A stretch of DNA of 64,000 nt from contig CAMAXK010000002.1 in NCBI GenBank assembly GCA_945862365.1, forward strand, positions 1 to 64,000, written 5' to 3'. Below the pieces are notes generated by a model. It saw nothing but the letters and a program-made list of their open reading frames with translations, ran no database searches and had not been told where the DNA came from. Each line of letters opens with the position of its first letter. The stretch's first letter is position 1. Positions 9,643-17,874 of the stretch are shown here, piece by piece. A program made the position numbers and the translations under genes. Source of the stretch: Chlamydia trachomatis (lineage in GTDB: Bacteria > Chlamydiota > Chlamydiia > Chlamydiales > 2-12-FULL-49-11).

Positions 9643-9786
9643 ATTAACCTTCATCCTTAAACTATTCATCTCTACCCTAGGGATCTTAAGTTTAATTACA
9701 ATAATAAAAAAATCTTGCCAAAGGACAGGCGAAACGGTATAATTGCCTATCAAAGAATTTGTTTTTAGAAAGTAAAAGAGAGCCTC

Positions 9787-10248
9787 ATGAAAAGTGAAAG
9801 ATTAAAAAAGCTTGAAACTGAAATTAAAGAATTGAAGAAATGGCTGGATTTGGACCTTGTGCCAAAAAAAGACATTGAAAAACATAAGATTGAAATAGAT
9901 GCCCTTCAAACTAAAATTGAAGAAGAAAAAAAACGTCTAGATTATCTAAAACCAAGTGGAGAAAACGAAGACTTTGTCATGCCGAAAAAAGGTGCTTCAA
10001 AGCAAGCGTACGAACCACAATCTATGCCAGATATAGACTTTGATAAAAATTCAGAGAGCTCAAATTTTGATATGGACATCTCTTCCTCTTTTGAAGCAGA
10101 TCATACCACATTATTTGATATTGAAATGGCCGGCGGTGATGATCGAGCAACAGCTGAATACGAAGCAGAAGAAGATCCTTTTAGTGACAAGAATCGTTGG
10201 AAGCGTACAAAAGATCTACCTGATGATGACTTCGACGACGCTTGGTAA
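9787..10248 (+). CDS. Conserved chlamydial acidic coiled-coil protein (CT053-like position)
   Basis: 153 aa. Residues 1-55 are a charged coiled coil (KLETEIKELKKWLDLDLVPK...). The rest is acidic and low-complexity, ending DDDFDDAW. No enzymatic domain was recognised. Its position between sucA and hemW matches C. trachomatis CT053, which from memory was reported as a type III secretion substrate; I identify it by synteny and character, not by alignment. Its 3' end overlaps the start of hemW, so the two are coupled. Confidence 0.75.
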   Translation: MKSERLKKLETEIKELKKWLDLDLVPKKDIEKHKIEIDALQTKIEEEKKRLDYLKPSGENEDFVMPKKGASKQAYEPQSMPDIDFDKNSESSNFDMDISSSFEADHTTLFDIEMAGGDDRATAEYEAEEDPFSDKNRWKRTKDLPDDDFDDAW

Positions 10249-11329
10249 AAGCCTCTATATCCATACCCCTTTCTGCAGAAAAAAATGTCCTTACTGTCAT
10301 TTCTTTGTCGTAAAATATAAAGAAGATCGTATGGATGCATTCACCGATCTTTTAATCAAAGAAATACAAAGTAAATCTTTTGAAAATCCCCTTAGATCGA
10401 TCTACTTTGGTGGCGGCACCCCTTACCTACTTGGGCCAGGTAATATCAGAAGAATATTAGCCATTTGTCCCCCTGCTACAGAAATCACCCTTGAGGCAAA
10501 CCCTGAAGATATCACATTTGAAACGATGAAAGAGTATCAAAAAGCGGGAATAAACCGAGTAAGTATCGGTGTACAAAGTTTTGATGAAACCCTTCTTAAA
10601 TTTTTAGGACGTAACCACTCTGGGGAAAAAGCAAAAAGGGCGGTCCTTGATACCTATAAAGCAGGTATACACAATATCACCATCGATCTGATGTATGATA
10701 TCCCCACCCAAACAAGGGATGTGTTTTTAGAGTCACTTAAAGTTTGTGAAACCCTTCCTATCACTCATCTTTCTTTGTATAACCTAACCATTGAGCCCTA
10801 TACCCCTTTCCATAAAAAGGAAAAAGCCTTAGAAATCTTACGCCCATCTTCAGAAGATAGCACTGCAATGCTAGAAGATGCCATCCTCTTTTTAGAAAAT
10901 CAGGGGCTCAAACGATATGAAATTTCAGCCTTTGCTAAACCTCACTATGAGTCATTACACAATACAGGTTATTGGAAAGGACTTCCCTTCCATGGGGTCG
11001 GCCCTTCTGCCTTTAGTTATATCGATGGGGCAAGATTTCAAAATGTGTGTAATATGGATAAATACCAACAAAAAGTGCTTTTAAATGAAAATCCTATGGA
11101 TTTTTACGAAAAGCTTTCCAAAGAGGATTCCCAAAGAGAGCTTCTCATGACCGGCATCCGAATGCTTGCTGGAGTAAAAAAGGCTGACTTTTCCACCGCC
11201 TTGCAAGAACGAGCCGAGACTATATCAACCCTTATCTCTGAGGGTTATCTTGAAGATAAGGGTGACACCTTAAAATTGACCCCAAAAGGGCTCCTCTTCT
11301 ACGACGATGTCGCCGCAGATCTTATCTAA
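10226..11329 (+). CDS. hemW: HemW-type radical SAM protein (heme chaperone)
   Basis: 367 aa from the ATG at 10226; an ATG immediately before it at 10223 is equally possible. Both overlap the upstream gene by about 25 nt. The radical-SAM cluster motif CRKKCPYCHFF gives Cys17, Cys21 and Cys24. Further family features are YFGGGTPYLL, TLEANPED, RVSIGVQSFD, the TIDLMYDIPTQT segment and the C-terminal winged-helix-like region. Length fits HemW (about 380 aa) better than oxygen-independent coproporphyrinogen oxidase HemN (about 455 aa). HemW proteins bind heme and donate it to targets. The last 360 bp are duplicated at 12702-13061. Confidence 0.92.
   Translation: MTSTTLGKSLYIHTPFCRKKCPYCHFFVVKYKEDRMDAFTDLLIKEIQSKSFENPLRSIYFGGGTPYLLGPGNIRRILAICPPATEITLEANPEDITFETMKEYQKAGINRVSIGVQSFDETLLKFLGRNHSGEKAKRAVLDTYKAGIHNITIDLMYDIPTQTRDVFLESLKVCETLPITHLSLYNLTIEPYTPFHKKEKALEILRPSSEDSTAMLEDAILFLENQGLKRYEISAFAKPHYESLHNTGYWKGLPFHGVGPSAFSYIDGARFQNVCNMDKYQQKVLLNENPMDFYEKLSKEDSQRELLMTGIRMLAGVKKADFSTALQERAETISTLISEGYLEDKGDTLKLTPKGLLFYDDVAADLI
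10970..11329 (+). repeat. Direct repeat, copy 1 (3' end of hemW)
   Basis: This 360-bp stretch reappears at 12702-13061 in the same orientation (offset 1732). By eye I count 8 substitutions and no gaps, about 98% identity. Copy 1 is the intact end of hemW, including its stop codon; similarity ends right after the TAA. The repeats flank one accessory gene on the opposite strand. Confidence 0.95.
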
Positions 11330-11340
11330 CTGTTTATGTT

Positions 11341-12465
11341 CTATCTTGGTTGTTTTTTAGCTAAAGTTTCTACTACATCCATTCTGCTATCCATCAATTC
11401 TAACATCGGTAAAACCATCTCCCTTTCAAAAGAACTAGCACCTCTTAAGAAATTCACAGAGTTAAATCGTGTTTGAAGTGTATTTAGATAATTAATATCC
11501 AACGCTGTTAACGCCCCATCACTATCAACTAATAATTGATTTAACTCACTTTCTAACTCTCTGTTTTCTGCATTCATCTGACTTTTAATATGTTTTTGCA
11601 TAATAGCTGGAATTTGACTTCTTACTTTTTCACTCATGTAAGGTAGAAACTCTACCAGTTTACGCTTCGTGTTATTTTCAACTATACTTAATCTTCTTGA
11701 AATATCAGCATCTGCACTTACAACAGGTGCTGCTGCTTTTGCTGGAGCTGCTGCTTTTGCTGGTGCTGCTGCTTTTGCTGGAGCTGCTGCTTTTGCTGGA
11801 GCTGCTGCTTTTGCTGGAGCTGCTGCGCCACCGCCGCCTCCTCCCCCACCTGAAGAACTAACTGTTGAATTCAAATATTTTTCTTGAGCCCTTACCTTTT
11901 GAATCATTTCATCTTGTGGCTTCTTTAAAGATTCATATTCGGATACAATTTCTTTCGTGACAATCTGAGCTTTACTTAGTTTTGTTTTTATGGATTTAAG
12001 GGTTTCTAGCTGTGTTAGAAATAATGAGATAAATGATTGATCTATGGCAGATAACTCATTTATTCCTAAAGCTGCTATTACTTTTTTAAAAGTATTAAAT
12101 TTGGCATCATCTGTAGCTATACCTTTGTTAATGCAATTTTGTATGCCAATTTCTAATTTTATCTTTAATTCATCACTCAGAAAAGATAATACTTTCTTCA
12201 TTCTAGCTTGTAAAATTTGTTCATTTAAATTTACTTTTTTTTCAAAAGCTGACACTGTTGGTACAGCTTCCTGAGCTTGACTCACCGCACTAGCTGCTGC
12301 TGCACTCACCGTTCTGTTAAAAACACCTTGAGTAGCCGGATTTACTGCACTAGATGTAGCATTTAACCGAACAGCTGGGGCTAGGGCTGGAGCTGGGGCT
12401 AGGGCTGGAGCTGGGGCTAGTCTGGACCTCGAATCCACTGAATTAAAATTAATACTATTAGACAT
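11341..12465 (-). CDS. Low-complexity repeat protein, candidate secreted protein
   Basis: 374 aa from the ATG at 12465, chosen for the GGAG six nt upstream. An ATG 24 nt earlier lacks this site. Order: a Ser/Asn-rich start, a Pro-Ala tract (APAPAL repeated, residues about 17-32), an Ala-rich helix, a charged helical domain of about 120 residues, a run of seven or more Gly, five tandem AAAPAK units, then a second helical domain of about 120 residues with R-LSIVENNTKRKLVEFLP. No family recognised. The Lys-Ala-Pro repeat resembles flexible linkers or nucleic-acid-binding tails. It is convergent with hemW (11-bp gap) and is bracketed by the hemW 3' duplication, so it looks newly inserted. Confidence 0.75.
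   Translation of the reverse strand: MSNSINFNSVDSRSRLAPAPALAPAPALAPAVRLNATSSAVNPATQGVFNRTVSAAAASAVSQAQEAVPTVSAFEKKVNLNEQILQARMKKVLSFLSDELKIKLEIGIQNCINKGIATDDAKFNTFKKVIAALGINELSAIDQSFISLFLTQLETLKSIKTKLSKAQIVTKEIVSEYESLKKPQDEMIQKVRAQEKYLNSTVSSSGGGGGGGGAAAPAKAAAPAKAAAPAKAAAPAKAAAPAKAAAPVVSADADISRRLSIVENNTKRKLVEFLPYMSEKVRSQIPAIMQKHIKSQMNAENRELESELNQLLVDSDGALTALDINYLNTLQTRFNSVNFLRGASSFEREMVLPMLELMDSRMDVVETLAKKQPR
11728..11826. repeat. 18-bp tandem repeat inside the 11341-12465 gene
   Basis: About 5.5 near-identical 18-bp units (gctgctgcttttgctgga on the plus strand) encode AAAPAK repeats, followed by a C-rich run encoding poly-Gly. The period is a multiple of three, so copy-number change would keep frame. 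Confidence 0.9.
12372..12420. repeat. Second 18-bp tandem repeat in the same gene
   Basis: About 2.5 units of gctggggctagggctgga encode the APAPAL-type N-terminal tract. The unit length is the same as the internal array but the sequence differs. Confidence 0.8.
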
Positions 12466-12701
12466 TACCTTCTCCTTTGTTTTTATCATATCTATTGTAA
12501 AGTGTTGATATATAAATCATCAATGAATTTTCAGTAACTCTTAATGAAATACATCTTATCTAGCTGATTTTTAAGTAGACACTGTGGAATACATCTTCTT
12601 TTAGCCTTTTTTAGAAATGTCACCTTTTGAAGGGTAACTAAATTTTTTGATTACCTCGCTCCACGACTCTCTTTTTGTATTTCTCAAAAGCTCCCACCAT
12701 C

Positions 12702-13061
12702 TATTGGAAAGGACTTCCCTTCCATGGGGTCGGCCCTTCTGCCTTTAGTTATATCGATGGGGCAAGATTTCAAAATGTGTGTAATATGGATAAATACCAA
12801 CAAAAAGTGCTCTTAAATCAAAATCCTATGGATTTTTACGAAAAGCTTTCCAAAGAGGATTCCCAAAGAGAGCTTCTTATGACTGGCATCCGAATGCTTG
12901 CTGGAGTAAAAAAGGCTGACTTTTCCACCGCTTTAAAAGAACGAGCCGAGACTATATCAACCCTTATCTCTGAGGGTTATCTTGAAGATAAGGGTGACAC
13001 CTTAAAATTGACCCCAAAAGGGCTCCTCTTCTACGACGATGTCGCTGCAGATCTTATCTAA
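12702..13061 (+). pseudogene. Truncated duplicate of the hemW 3' end
   Basis: This is 360 bp copied from 10970-11329, covering the last 119 codons and stop of hemW with about 8 substitutions. It lacks the radical-SAM core, so it cannot be a working HemW. An open frame extends a few codons upstream (to 12675) but nothing suggests a start designed for it. Most differences are silent or conservative, which points to a recent event. It separates two minus-strand accessory genes and marks the right edge of a duplication/insertion unit. Confidence 0.9.
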
Positions 13062-13086
13062 TATTATCTCATTGGATATCAATAAC

Positions 13087-13926
13087 TTATAATTTTATGA
13101 GTTTAGCAGAGTTAATCTTGCTAACATCATCGGCAGGCTTTTCTTTTTCAAAGTCTCTTGCTCTTACATCACCAAAACCCACCTTTTTTTGTTGTTTAGT
13201 AGGCTGCTGAGCATTTTCTTCTTGAGAACACCTTTTTCTTACTGAATTTAAAACTATAGAGTTAGCATTACCAACTTGATCGGCAGGCTTTTCTTTTTCA
13301 AAGTCTCTTGCTCTTACATCACCAAAACCCACCCTTTTTTGTTGTTTAGTAGGTTGCTGAGCATTTTCTTCTTGAGATAAGCCTTGTTCTACTATATTTG
13401 ATGGTAAAAAATACCAAATAGGTTGCTGAGCATTTTCTTCTTGAGATGAGCCTTGTTCTACTATAGTTGATGGTAAAAAATACCAATATTGACCCGATAA
13501 ATCTAAAGAAAATGCTTCATTATTATAAATTCTTCTACCAATTTCAATTAACTGCTTGTTTGTATTGTCATTGTCTATATTGGATAAACCCTTCTTAGAT
13601 GTATTTTCAAAGTTGGTGTAAGATTCGTACATTTGTTTATGACTATTCGAACAGGCTGTTGCTACCGCACCAATTGCTGCAAAAAGACCACTTAATGGTA
13701 GTGTTAGAAAAAATCCAATTATAGTAAATACTTTCATGACTGTAGAAAAGTTTGTCTCTAAGAACTTAGTTCCACCGTTTTTAGATTCCGCAGTGGCCAT
13801 AGTGACCATAGTGACCATTTTTCCAAACCCAGCACGAAGTAATAAAAGACCGAAATCCCCCACCTTTTCCGCAAAATCTGGTTTAATTTCACGATTTCCA
13901 TCAAATCCTACTAATAATCTACTCAT
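13087..13926 (-). CDS. Protein with bilobed hydrophobic segment and C-terminal repeats
   Basis: 279 aa. The N-terminal 60 residues are mixed polar. Residues about 64-95 form a hydrophobic hairpin (VFTIIGFFLTLPLSGLFAAI). The C-terminal half holds two nested repeats: WYFLPS-IVEQG-SQEENAQQP occurs twice, and SQEENAQQPTKQQK-VGFGDVRARDFEKEKPAD occurs twice (about 35 residues each). No known domain. A bilobed hydrophobic domain without a signal peptide resembles chlamydial Inc proteins, so a T3SS-exported membrane protein is plausible (inference). A TTGTCA-N17-AATAAT promoter candidate lies at 13941-13969. Confidence 0.75.
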   Translation of the reverse strand: MSRLLVGFDGNREIKPDFAEKVGDFGLLLLRAGFGKMVTMVTMATAESKNGGTKFLETNFSTVMKVFTIIGFFLTLPLSGLFAAIGAVATACSNSHKQMYESYTNFENTSKKGLSNIDNDNTNKQLIEIGRRIYNNEAFSLDLSGQYWYFLPSTIVEQGSSQEENAQQPIWYFLPSNIVEQGLSQEENAQQPTKQQKRVGFGDVRARDFEKEKPADQVGNANSIVLNSVRKRCSQEENAQQPTKQQKKVGFGDVRARDFEKEKPADDVSKINSAKLIKL

Positions 13927-14045
13927 AATTTACCTCTTTTATTATTTAATTATTTATATAATATGACAATATAATAATTAATTTCAATAAAATAAATTGA
14001 ATTCTGTATATTTAAAATAAATATGTTACAATGAATAATCCATCT

Positions 14046-15185
14046 TTACTCGATCAAGTAAAATTTTTTTACATTATAGATCACCCCAAGTAATAGCCTT
14101 GGCTCTATTAGATATTCATCATCATTTCCGTTACAAAGAGTTAAGCTTAAGGGGTTTTCTTTATAAATTTTATCAAGAACTTTTTTTGTGTCGTTTTCAT
14201 GAGCCCTTGCATGCACTTGTAGATCCGCTCTGACCCCTTGGCCTGGGGCAAGGTATACAGAGATGTTATTCATCATCTCTTGAGAAATATTAAAAGGGAG
14301 GAAGCGATTTTCATAACTGTTATTTCGTTTCATAGCTTTTGCCACAAGTCCTGGGATAATTCTTGTTGTGATGGCAGGTACACATAAGGGCGCATCAAAT
14401 TGATCTATTATAATTTTTCTTGTTTTATCCAATCGATGATGAGCCACTTCAACTAGCGATTGATTAAACCTGTAAGAGCTAGACTTAATAGTCACAATAT
14501 CCCCATTTTTTAATTTCCAATGAGTATGTGCAGTAGATACTGGATACTCACTTAATGGAATGGAGGAAATAAGAAGATGAGCACCATCTAACGGAAGTTT
14601 ATCTACATGAAAATCCTGAGTAACAATGTTTTGGCTTTTAAATAAGATTAAGCTATGAATGTTAACCTCTTGATTATCCCCATCAGAAATAGCCGTCATT
14701 AATTTATTAGCTAGCTGGTTTAAAAACGGGTCTAAAGAAATTTCTTCAAAGTTAATTGTAACCATATTATCAAAAGGACGCTTGTCTAAAAAATTTCTAA
14801 CCACCTTACTTGACCTTAGTTCCCCAAGATAATCAATCACTATAGGACTCTGTTCCCCTGTTGTATCTTGATAAAATAGGTTTAACTTCCCATTTTCTGT
14901 TTCATTACATGAACTTACAAGATCGGCCAAAATTTCTTTGTTTTCCTTTGCATAAGCTTGATAAGAGTCTTTGATTGCGGCACCATTGATGACTTTTGCC
15001 CCAAATGATGTGGTGGGTGTACGCCCAGCAAAACAACTGATTGATTGATTAAAGATAATAGCACAAAGTGCTGCAGCTTTTTGTGTAAAAGAAGAAAGAG
15101 CAAACCCTGAATACTTTTTAGTAAATGCAAGAGCGTTAGAAGATTTCAAAGCAGTCGGATGAATATATGGAGCAGTTAGGGGCAT
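14046..15185 (-). CDS. Unknown 379-aa protein, possible double-stranded beta-helix oxygenase fold
   Basis: No family recognised with confidence. The middle contains DFHVDKLPLDGAHLLISSIP (an H-x-D pair) followed about 60 residues later by VEVAHHRLD. An HxD...H triad in this spacing is reminiscent of Fe(II)/2-oxoglutarate oxygenases of the DUF1826/JmjC-like type, but the rest does not clearly fit. An early hydrophobic stretch (AAALCAIIFNQSISCFAG, residues 38-55) could be a membrane segment or buried helix. It stands alone, with AT-rich flanks. Confidence 0.6.
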   Translation of the reverse strand: MPLTAPYIHPTALKSSNALAFTKKYSGFALSSFTQKAAALCAIIFNQSISCFAGRTPTTSFGAKVINGAAIKDSYQAYAKENKEILADLVSSCNETENGKLNLFYQDTTGEQSPIVIDYLGELRSSKVVRNFLDKRPFDNMVTINFEEISLDPFLNQLANKLMTAISDGDNQEVNIHSLILFKSQNIVTQDFHVDKLPLDGAHLLISSIPLSEYPVSTAHTHWKLKNGDIVTIKSSSYRFNQSLVEVAHHRLDKTRKIIIDQFDAPLCVPAITTRIIPGLVAKAMKRNNSYENRFLPFNISQEMMNNISVYLAPGQGVRADLQVHARAHENDTKKVLDKIYKENPLSLTLCNGNDDEYLIEPRLLLGVIYNVKKFYLIE

Positions 15186-15321
15186 ATTTTTGTACTCTTT
15201 AGATAAAATTATTTAAAGGGTCAAAATTATACCATACTTAACACATTTACCTCAAATTATTAATTTTATATACCAAGGAAAGAAATAAAGGATGCGCAAT
15301 TATAAGATGATTTAAAGACTT

Positions 15322-15990
15322 CTAACGACATTGGATTAAAAAGACGGCGGGGCGCTTTTGTAGCTCGGGCCATTTCATGTTCTTCCAATTTTTTACAGAC
15401 TCGGTGATCACCTCTTGATTAGGGGATCCAATATCTAAAGCTACACAAAGCATATCTCTTGGGTCTAAAACTTCCATTAAATTTTGTACTGTGTACTCTG
15501 TTTTATAAGGAGTTTGTATATAAACCTGAAGACCCTCGTGCTTTCTAATCGATGTATTCAAATCTCTAGGAATATACCCAAAAAAAGTAAACTTTTGAGC
15601 ATATAGCCCTGAAAGCATTATCGACATAAAAATACTAGATGGACCAGGTATAGCCACCACTTCTATCTTCTTAGCTTTAGCAAGAAGGACAAGTCGTGCG
15701 CCAGGATCGGCTATGCATGGTAGACCGCAATCTGTAAGCATCCCCCATTTAGATCCTTTCTTTATGAGCTTTATATGACTTTCAAGGTCATCACTGCCTT
15801 TATCCACAACTTCCATAGGCTTATCACGAAGCCTTTCAAAATCAAATTTTTTTAAAAATTTTCTTGCTTCTTTTGGAGTTTCCACAAAAAATCCATCCAA
15901 TGTATAGAGAAGCTCCTCTACCCCTGCTGGAATAGACATGGAAATATTTGAATCATCTGATAGTAGATTAGGTAATAAGTATAAAGTCAT
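15322..15990 (-). CDS. RsmI/YraL-type SAM methyltransferase (tetrapyrrole-methylase fold)
   Basis: 222 aa. The conserved core GMLTDCGLPCIADPGARLV and VVAIPGPSSIFMSIMLSGLY is typical of the RsmI (16S rRNA C1402 2'-O-methyltransferase) branch of the tetrapyrrole methylase superfamily. FFGYIPRD also fits. It is shorter than E. coli RsmI (about 286 aa) because the N-terminal GTLYVV...LGNL start and the C-terminal extension are reduced. C. trachomatis has a similar short homologue (CT048, from memory) near this locus. rRNA methylation is likely but the precise target is not certain. Confidence 0.88.
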   Translation of the reverse strand: MTLYLLPNLLSDDSNISMSIPAGVEELLYTLDGFFVETPKEARKFLKKFDFERLRDKPMEVVDKGSDDLESHIKLIKKGSKWGMLTDCGLPCIADPGARLVLLAKAKKIEVVAIPGPSSIFMSIMLSGLYAQKFTFFGYIPRDLNTSIRKHEGLQVYIQTPYKTEYTVQNLMEVLDPRDMLCVALDIGSPNQEVITESVKNWKNMKWPELQKRPAVFLIQCR

Positions 15991-16015
15991 GCAAAAATAT
16001 TACCATAATCCAAGA

Positions 16016-16792
16016 TTAATTCACAGATTTTTTAAATTCATTATCGCTAAGATACACTTCGTTTAAATTTTCAAATGACTCAGGAACCTCCCCACTAAGG
16101 TTATTACCGCTTAAATCAATAGCTTTTAAGCTATGTAAATTTTCAAAAGAGGCTGGGATTTCTCCAGTAAGCTGGTTATTGGATAGATTTAGCCAAACAA
16201 GGTTTTCTAAATTCCCAAGCGAGGAAGGAATTTCACCAGTTAACTGACAGTTTGATAACTCAAGGATTTCAAGGCTTTTTACACCTCCAAGCGATGCTGG
16301 AATTTGAACCAAATTACAAGAGACAATTCTTAAAATCTCAAGTGGTAGCTCGTTAATCCAAATCGGTAATCTGAAATTTGGGCAAGATTCTATATTTAAA
16401 AATTCAACATTTAATTTCTTCACAGCTTTTGGCAAAGTAGTGATTTTTGCATTTATGTAATTTAAATCTTTTAAGGATTGTAAGATTCCCAGGTTCTCAT
16501 TGATAAATCGTTCAAGAAAAGCATCAGCTTCCCCTGCAGTTAAACTATCTAAAAATGTAATCTGTCTTCTTCCAACAGAGACTTTATTTCTATAACTTAA
16601 TCTAAATCGTCGACTTACCCCATAACGTCGCTTATTTGCAGTAATATGCTCTATACACGTATTAAGAACCATTTGAGTATCGGCTACTGTTGCTTGTGGA
16701 TTAAGATGATCACTTAAGTTGATTGGTTCACCCACAAGGTTTTGGATGGATAGACAACCTAGAAAAGCAGCAATAATAAAAAATCGCTGCAT
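16016..16792 (-). CDS. Signal-peptide LRR protein with plant-type repeats
   Basis: 258 aa from the ATG at 16792, which gives a clean signal peptide (MQRFFIIAAFLGCLSIQNLVG). Upstream in-frame ATG (16813) and TTG (16849) codons are alternatives; none has a strong ribosome site. After a Lys/Arg-rich region the C-terminal 110 residues are leucine-rich repeats: LEILELSNCQLTGEIPSSLG, LVWLNLSNNQLTGEIPASF and LKAIDLSGNNLSGEVPESF. The 24-residue LxGxIPxSL consensus is the plant-specific LRR class. It probably binds proteins in the periplasm, on the surface or in the host. It lies between rsmI-like and holA-like genes that are close to each other in Chlamydia, so it looks like an insertion. Confidence 0.8.
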   Translation of the reverse strand: MQRFFIIAAFLGCLSIQNLVGEPINLSDHLNPQATVADTQMVLNTCIEHITANKRRYGVSRRFRLSYRNKVSVGRRQITFLDSLTAGEADAFLERFINENLGILQSLKDLNYINAKITTLPKAVKKLNVEFLNIESCPNFRLPIWINELPLEILRIVSCNLVQIPASLGGVKSLEILELSNCQLTGEIPSSLGNLENLVWLNLSNNQLTGEIPASFENLHSLKAIDLSGNNLSGEVPESFENLNEVYLSDNEFKKSVN

Positions 16793-16845
16793 TTTTGGAG
16801 TTAACTGTTGCATTACAAGTTGTACGCTTTTTAAAAAAATCATAT

Positions 16846-17808
16846 TCAATACCTTGTGTTTTTTAGTGTAGCTATTTCTAAAGAAAGGAGATCAAAAGAA
16901 GCAGTGGCGCTAATTGTGGACTGCTTTACTCTTTCCTCTGCTTTAAACGTTTTCATAAGCACCTGTTTGAAAAAAAAGGAGCCAAGAGATGTGGACTTTT
17001 GTCTATATTTTTTTTCTTGCCACGGTGGAATTTTAACCTCTTGATTTGAGGCCATTCTAAGTCCTAAATAGGCTTGAAATCGAAGTGCTCCAATAAATTG
17101 AAGTAAATCTGTATTTCTATCTATTGAAACGTTATTTATACGCGCATCTTTCCAAATCATCTCCTCAGAGATTTTAAACATATTTTCTTCAGGAAGCGGG
17201 CTTACTACATCATCAATGTCTTTATCTGTAAGATTTTTCTTAAGATAGGCATAACTTCGAAGTTTTGCAAGTTCGCCATGAAATAGCTGTAAATCTGTAT
17301 AAGTACGTTCAACAAATCTATGAGCTGATCCTTGAGAAATAGTTACCCCATCTTTATGTATGGTGTAAATAACTTCTGAAATAAGACGGTTTTTCCGATC
17401 CCAAGGTTTTTCCTCTGTCAAACTTAACAGGGCACCATGTTGTTTAAATCTATCAATAAAAGCTTTTGGGGCACTATTTTTGAAAAAAAACATCTGGTAA
17501 TGCTTTTCATCAAAAAGCTTTTCCCACTGCTCATCGGTATAAGCCTCACAGTCAACGACTATAAAAACTTTACTCTCACCAAATAATGAGGGTTGAAAAA
17601 TTTCATTTAATAGATCTGAAAAAGTCTGATCGCTACTAAAAACAACACACTCTCCCCCCACCTCTTTTTTAATACGAGAAATTAGATAAGGTCTATCCTT
17701 CTCTTCGACAAGCAACAAGTTTTTTTGGTGCTTTGGCCCTTTAAAAAAGTCGTTTTCATTCATTGCTTCCATCCTTTCTATCCTATCAAATTTCTTATCT
17801 TCTGTCAT
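16846..17808 (-). CDS. DNA polymerase III delta (HolA)-like protein
   Basis: 320 aa from the ATG at 17808. The open frame continues upstream, but that part would overlap the fabI start on the other strand. Weak but consistent HolA features: SLFGESKVFIVVDCEAYTDEQWEKLF (strand and Walker-B-like region), LAKLRSYAYLKKNLTDKDIDDVV (typical of domain II) and a C-terminal helical domain with ASFDLLSLEIATLK. It corresponds by position to C. trachomatis CT047. The delta subunit opens the sliding clamp in the clamp loader. No P-loop is present, as expected for delta. Confidence 0.7.
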   Translation of the reverse strand: MTEDKKFDRIERMEAMNENDFFKGPKHQKNLLLVEEKDRPYLISRIKKEVGGECVVFSSDQTFSDLLNEIFQPSLFGESKVFIVVDCEAYTDEQWEKLFDEKHYQMFFFKNSAPKAFIDRFKQHGALLSLTEEKPWDRKNRLISEVIYTIHKDGVTISQGSAHRFVERTYTDLQLFHGELAKLRSYAYLKKNLTDKDIDDVVSPLPEENMFKISEEMIWKDARINNVSIDRNTDLLQFIGALRFQAYLGLRMASNQEVKIPPWQEKKYRQKSTSLGSFFFKQVLMKTFKAEERVKQSTISATASFDLLSLEIATLKNTRY

Positions 17809-17874
17809 CTTTTGTTTCTTCTTGTAAAAAAAAATAGTACAAGACATACTAATGGCCAATAAAAAGTTGGTATT

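Noticed and set aside
9643-9753. Upstream extension of sucA by 37 codons
   Set aside because: The extension is not like E1 N-termini and covers the divergent promoter; AAGG at 5-nt spacing supports the ATG at 9642.
11728-11826. Regular short repeats considered as a CRISPR array
   Set aside because: The units are contiguous with no spacers, have an 18-bp coding period and encode AAAPAK in frame.
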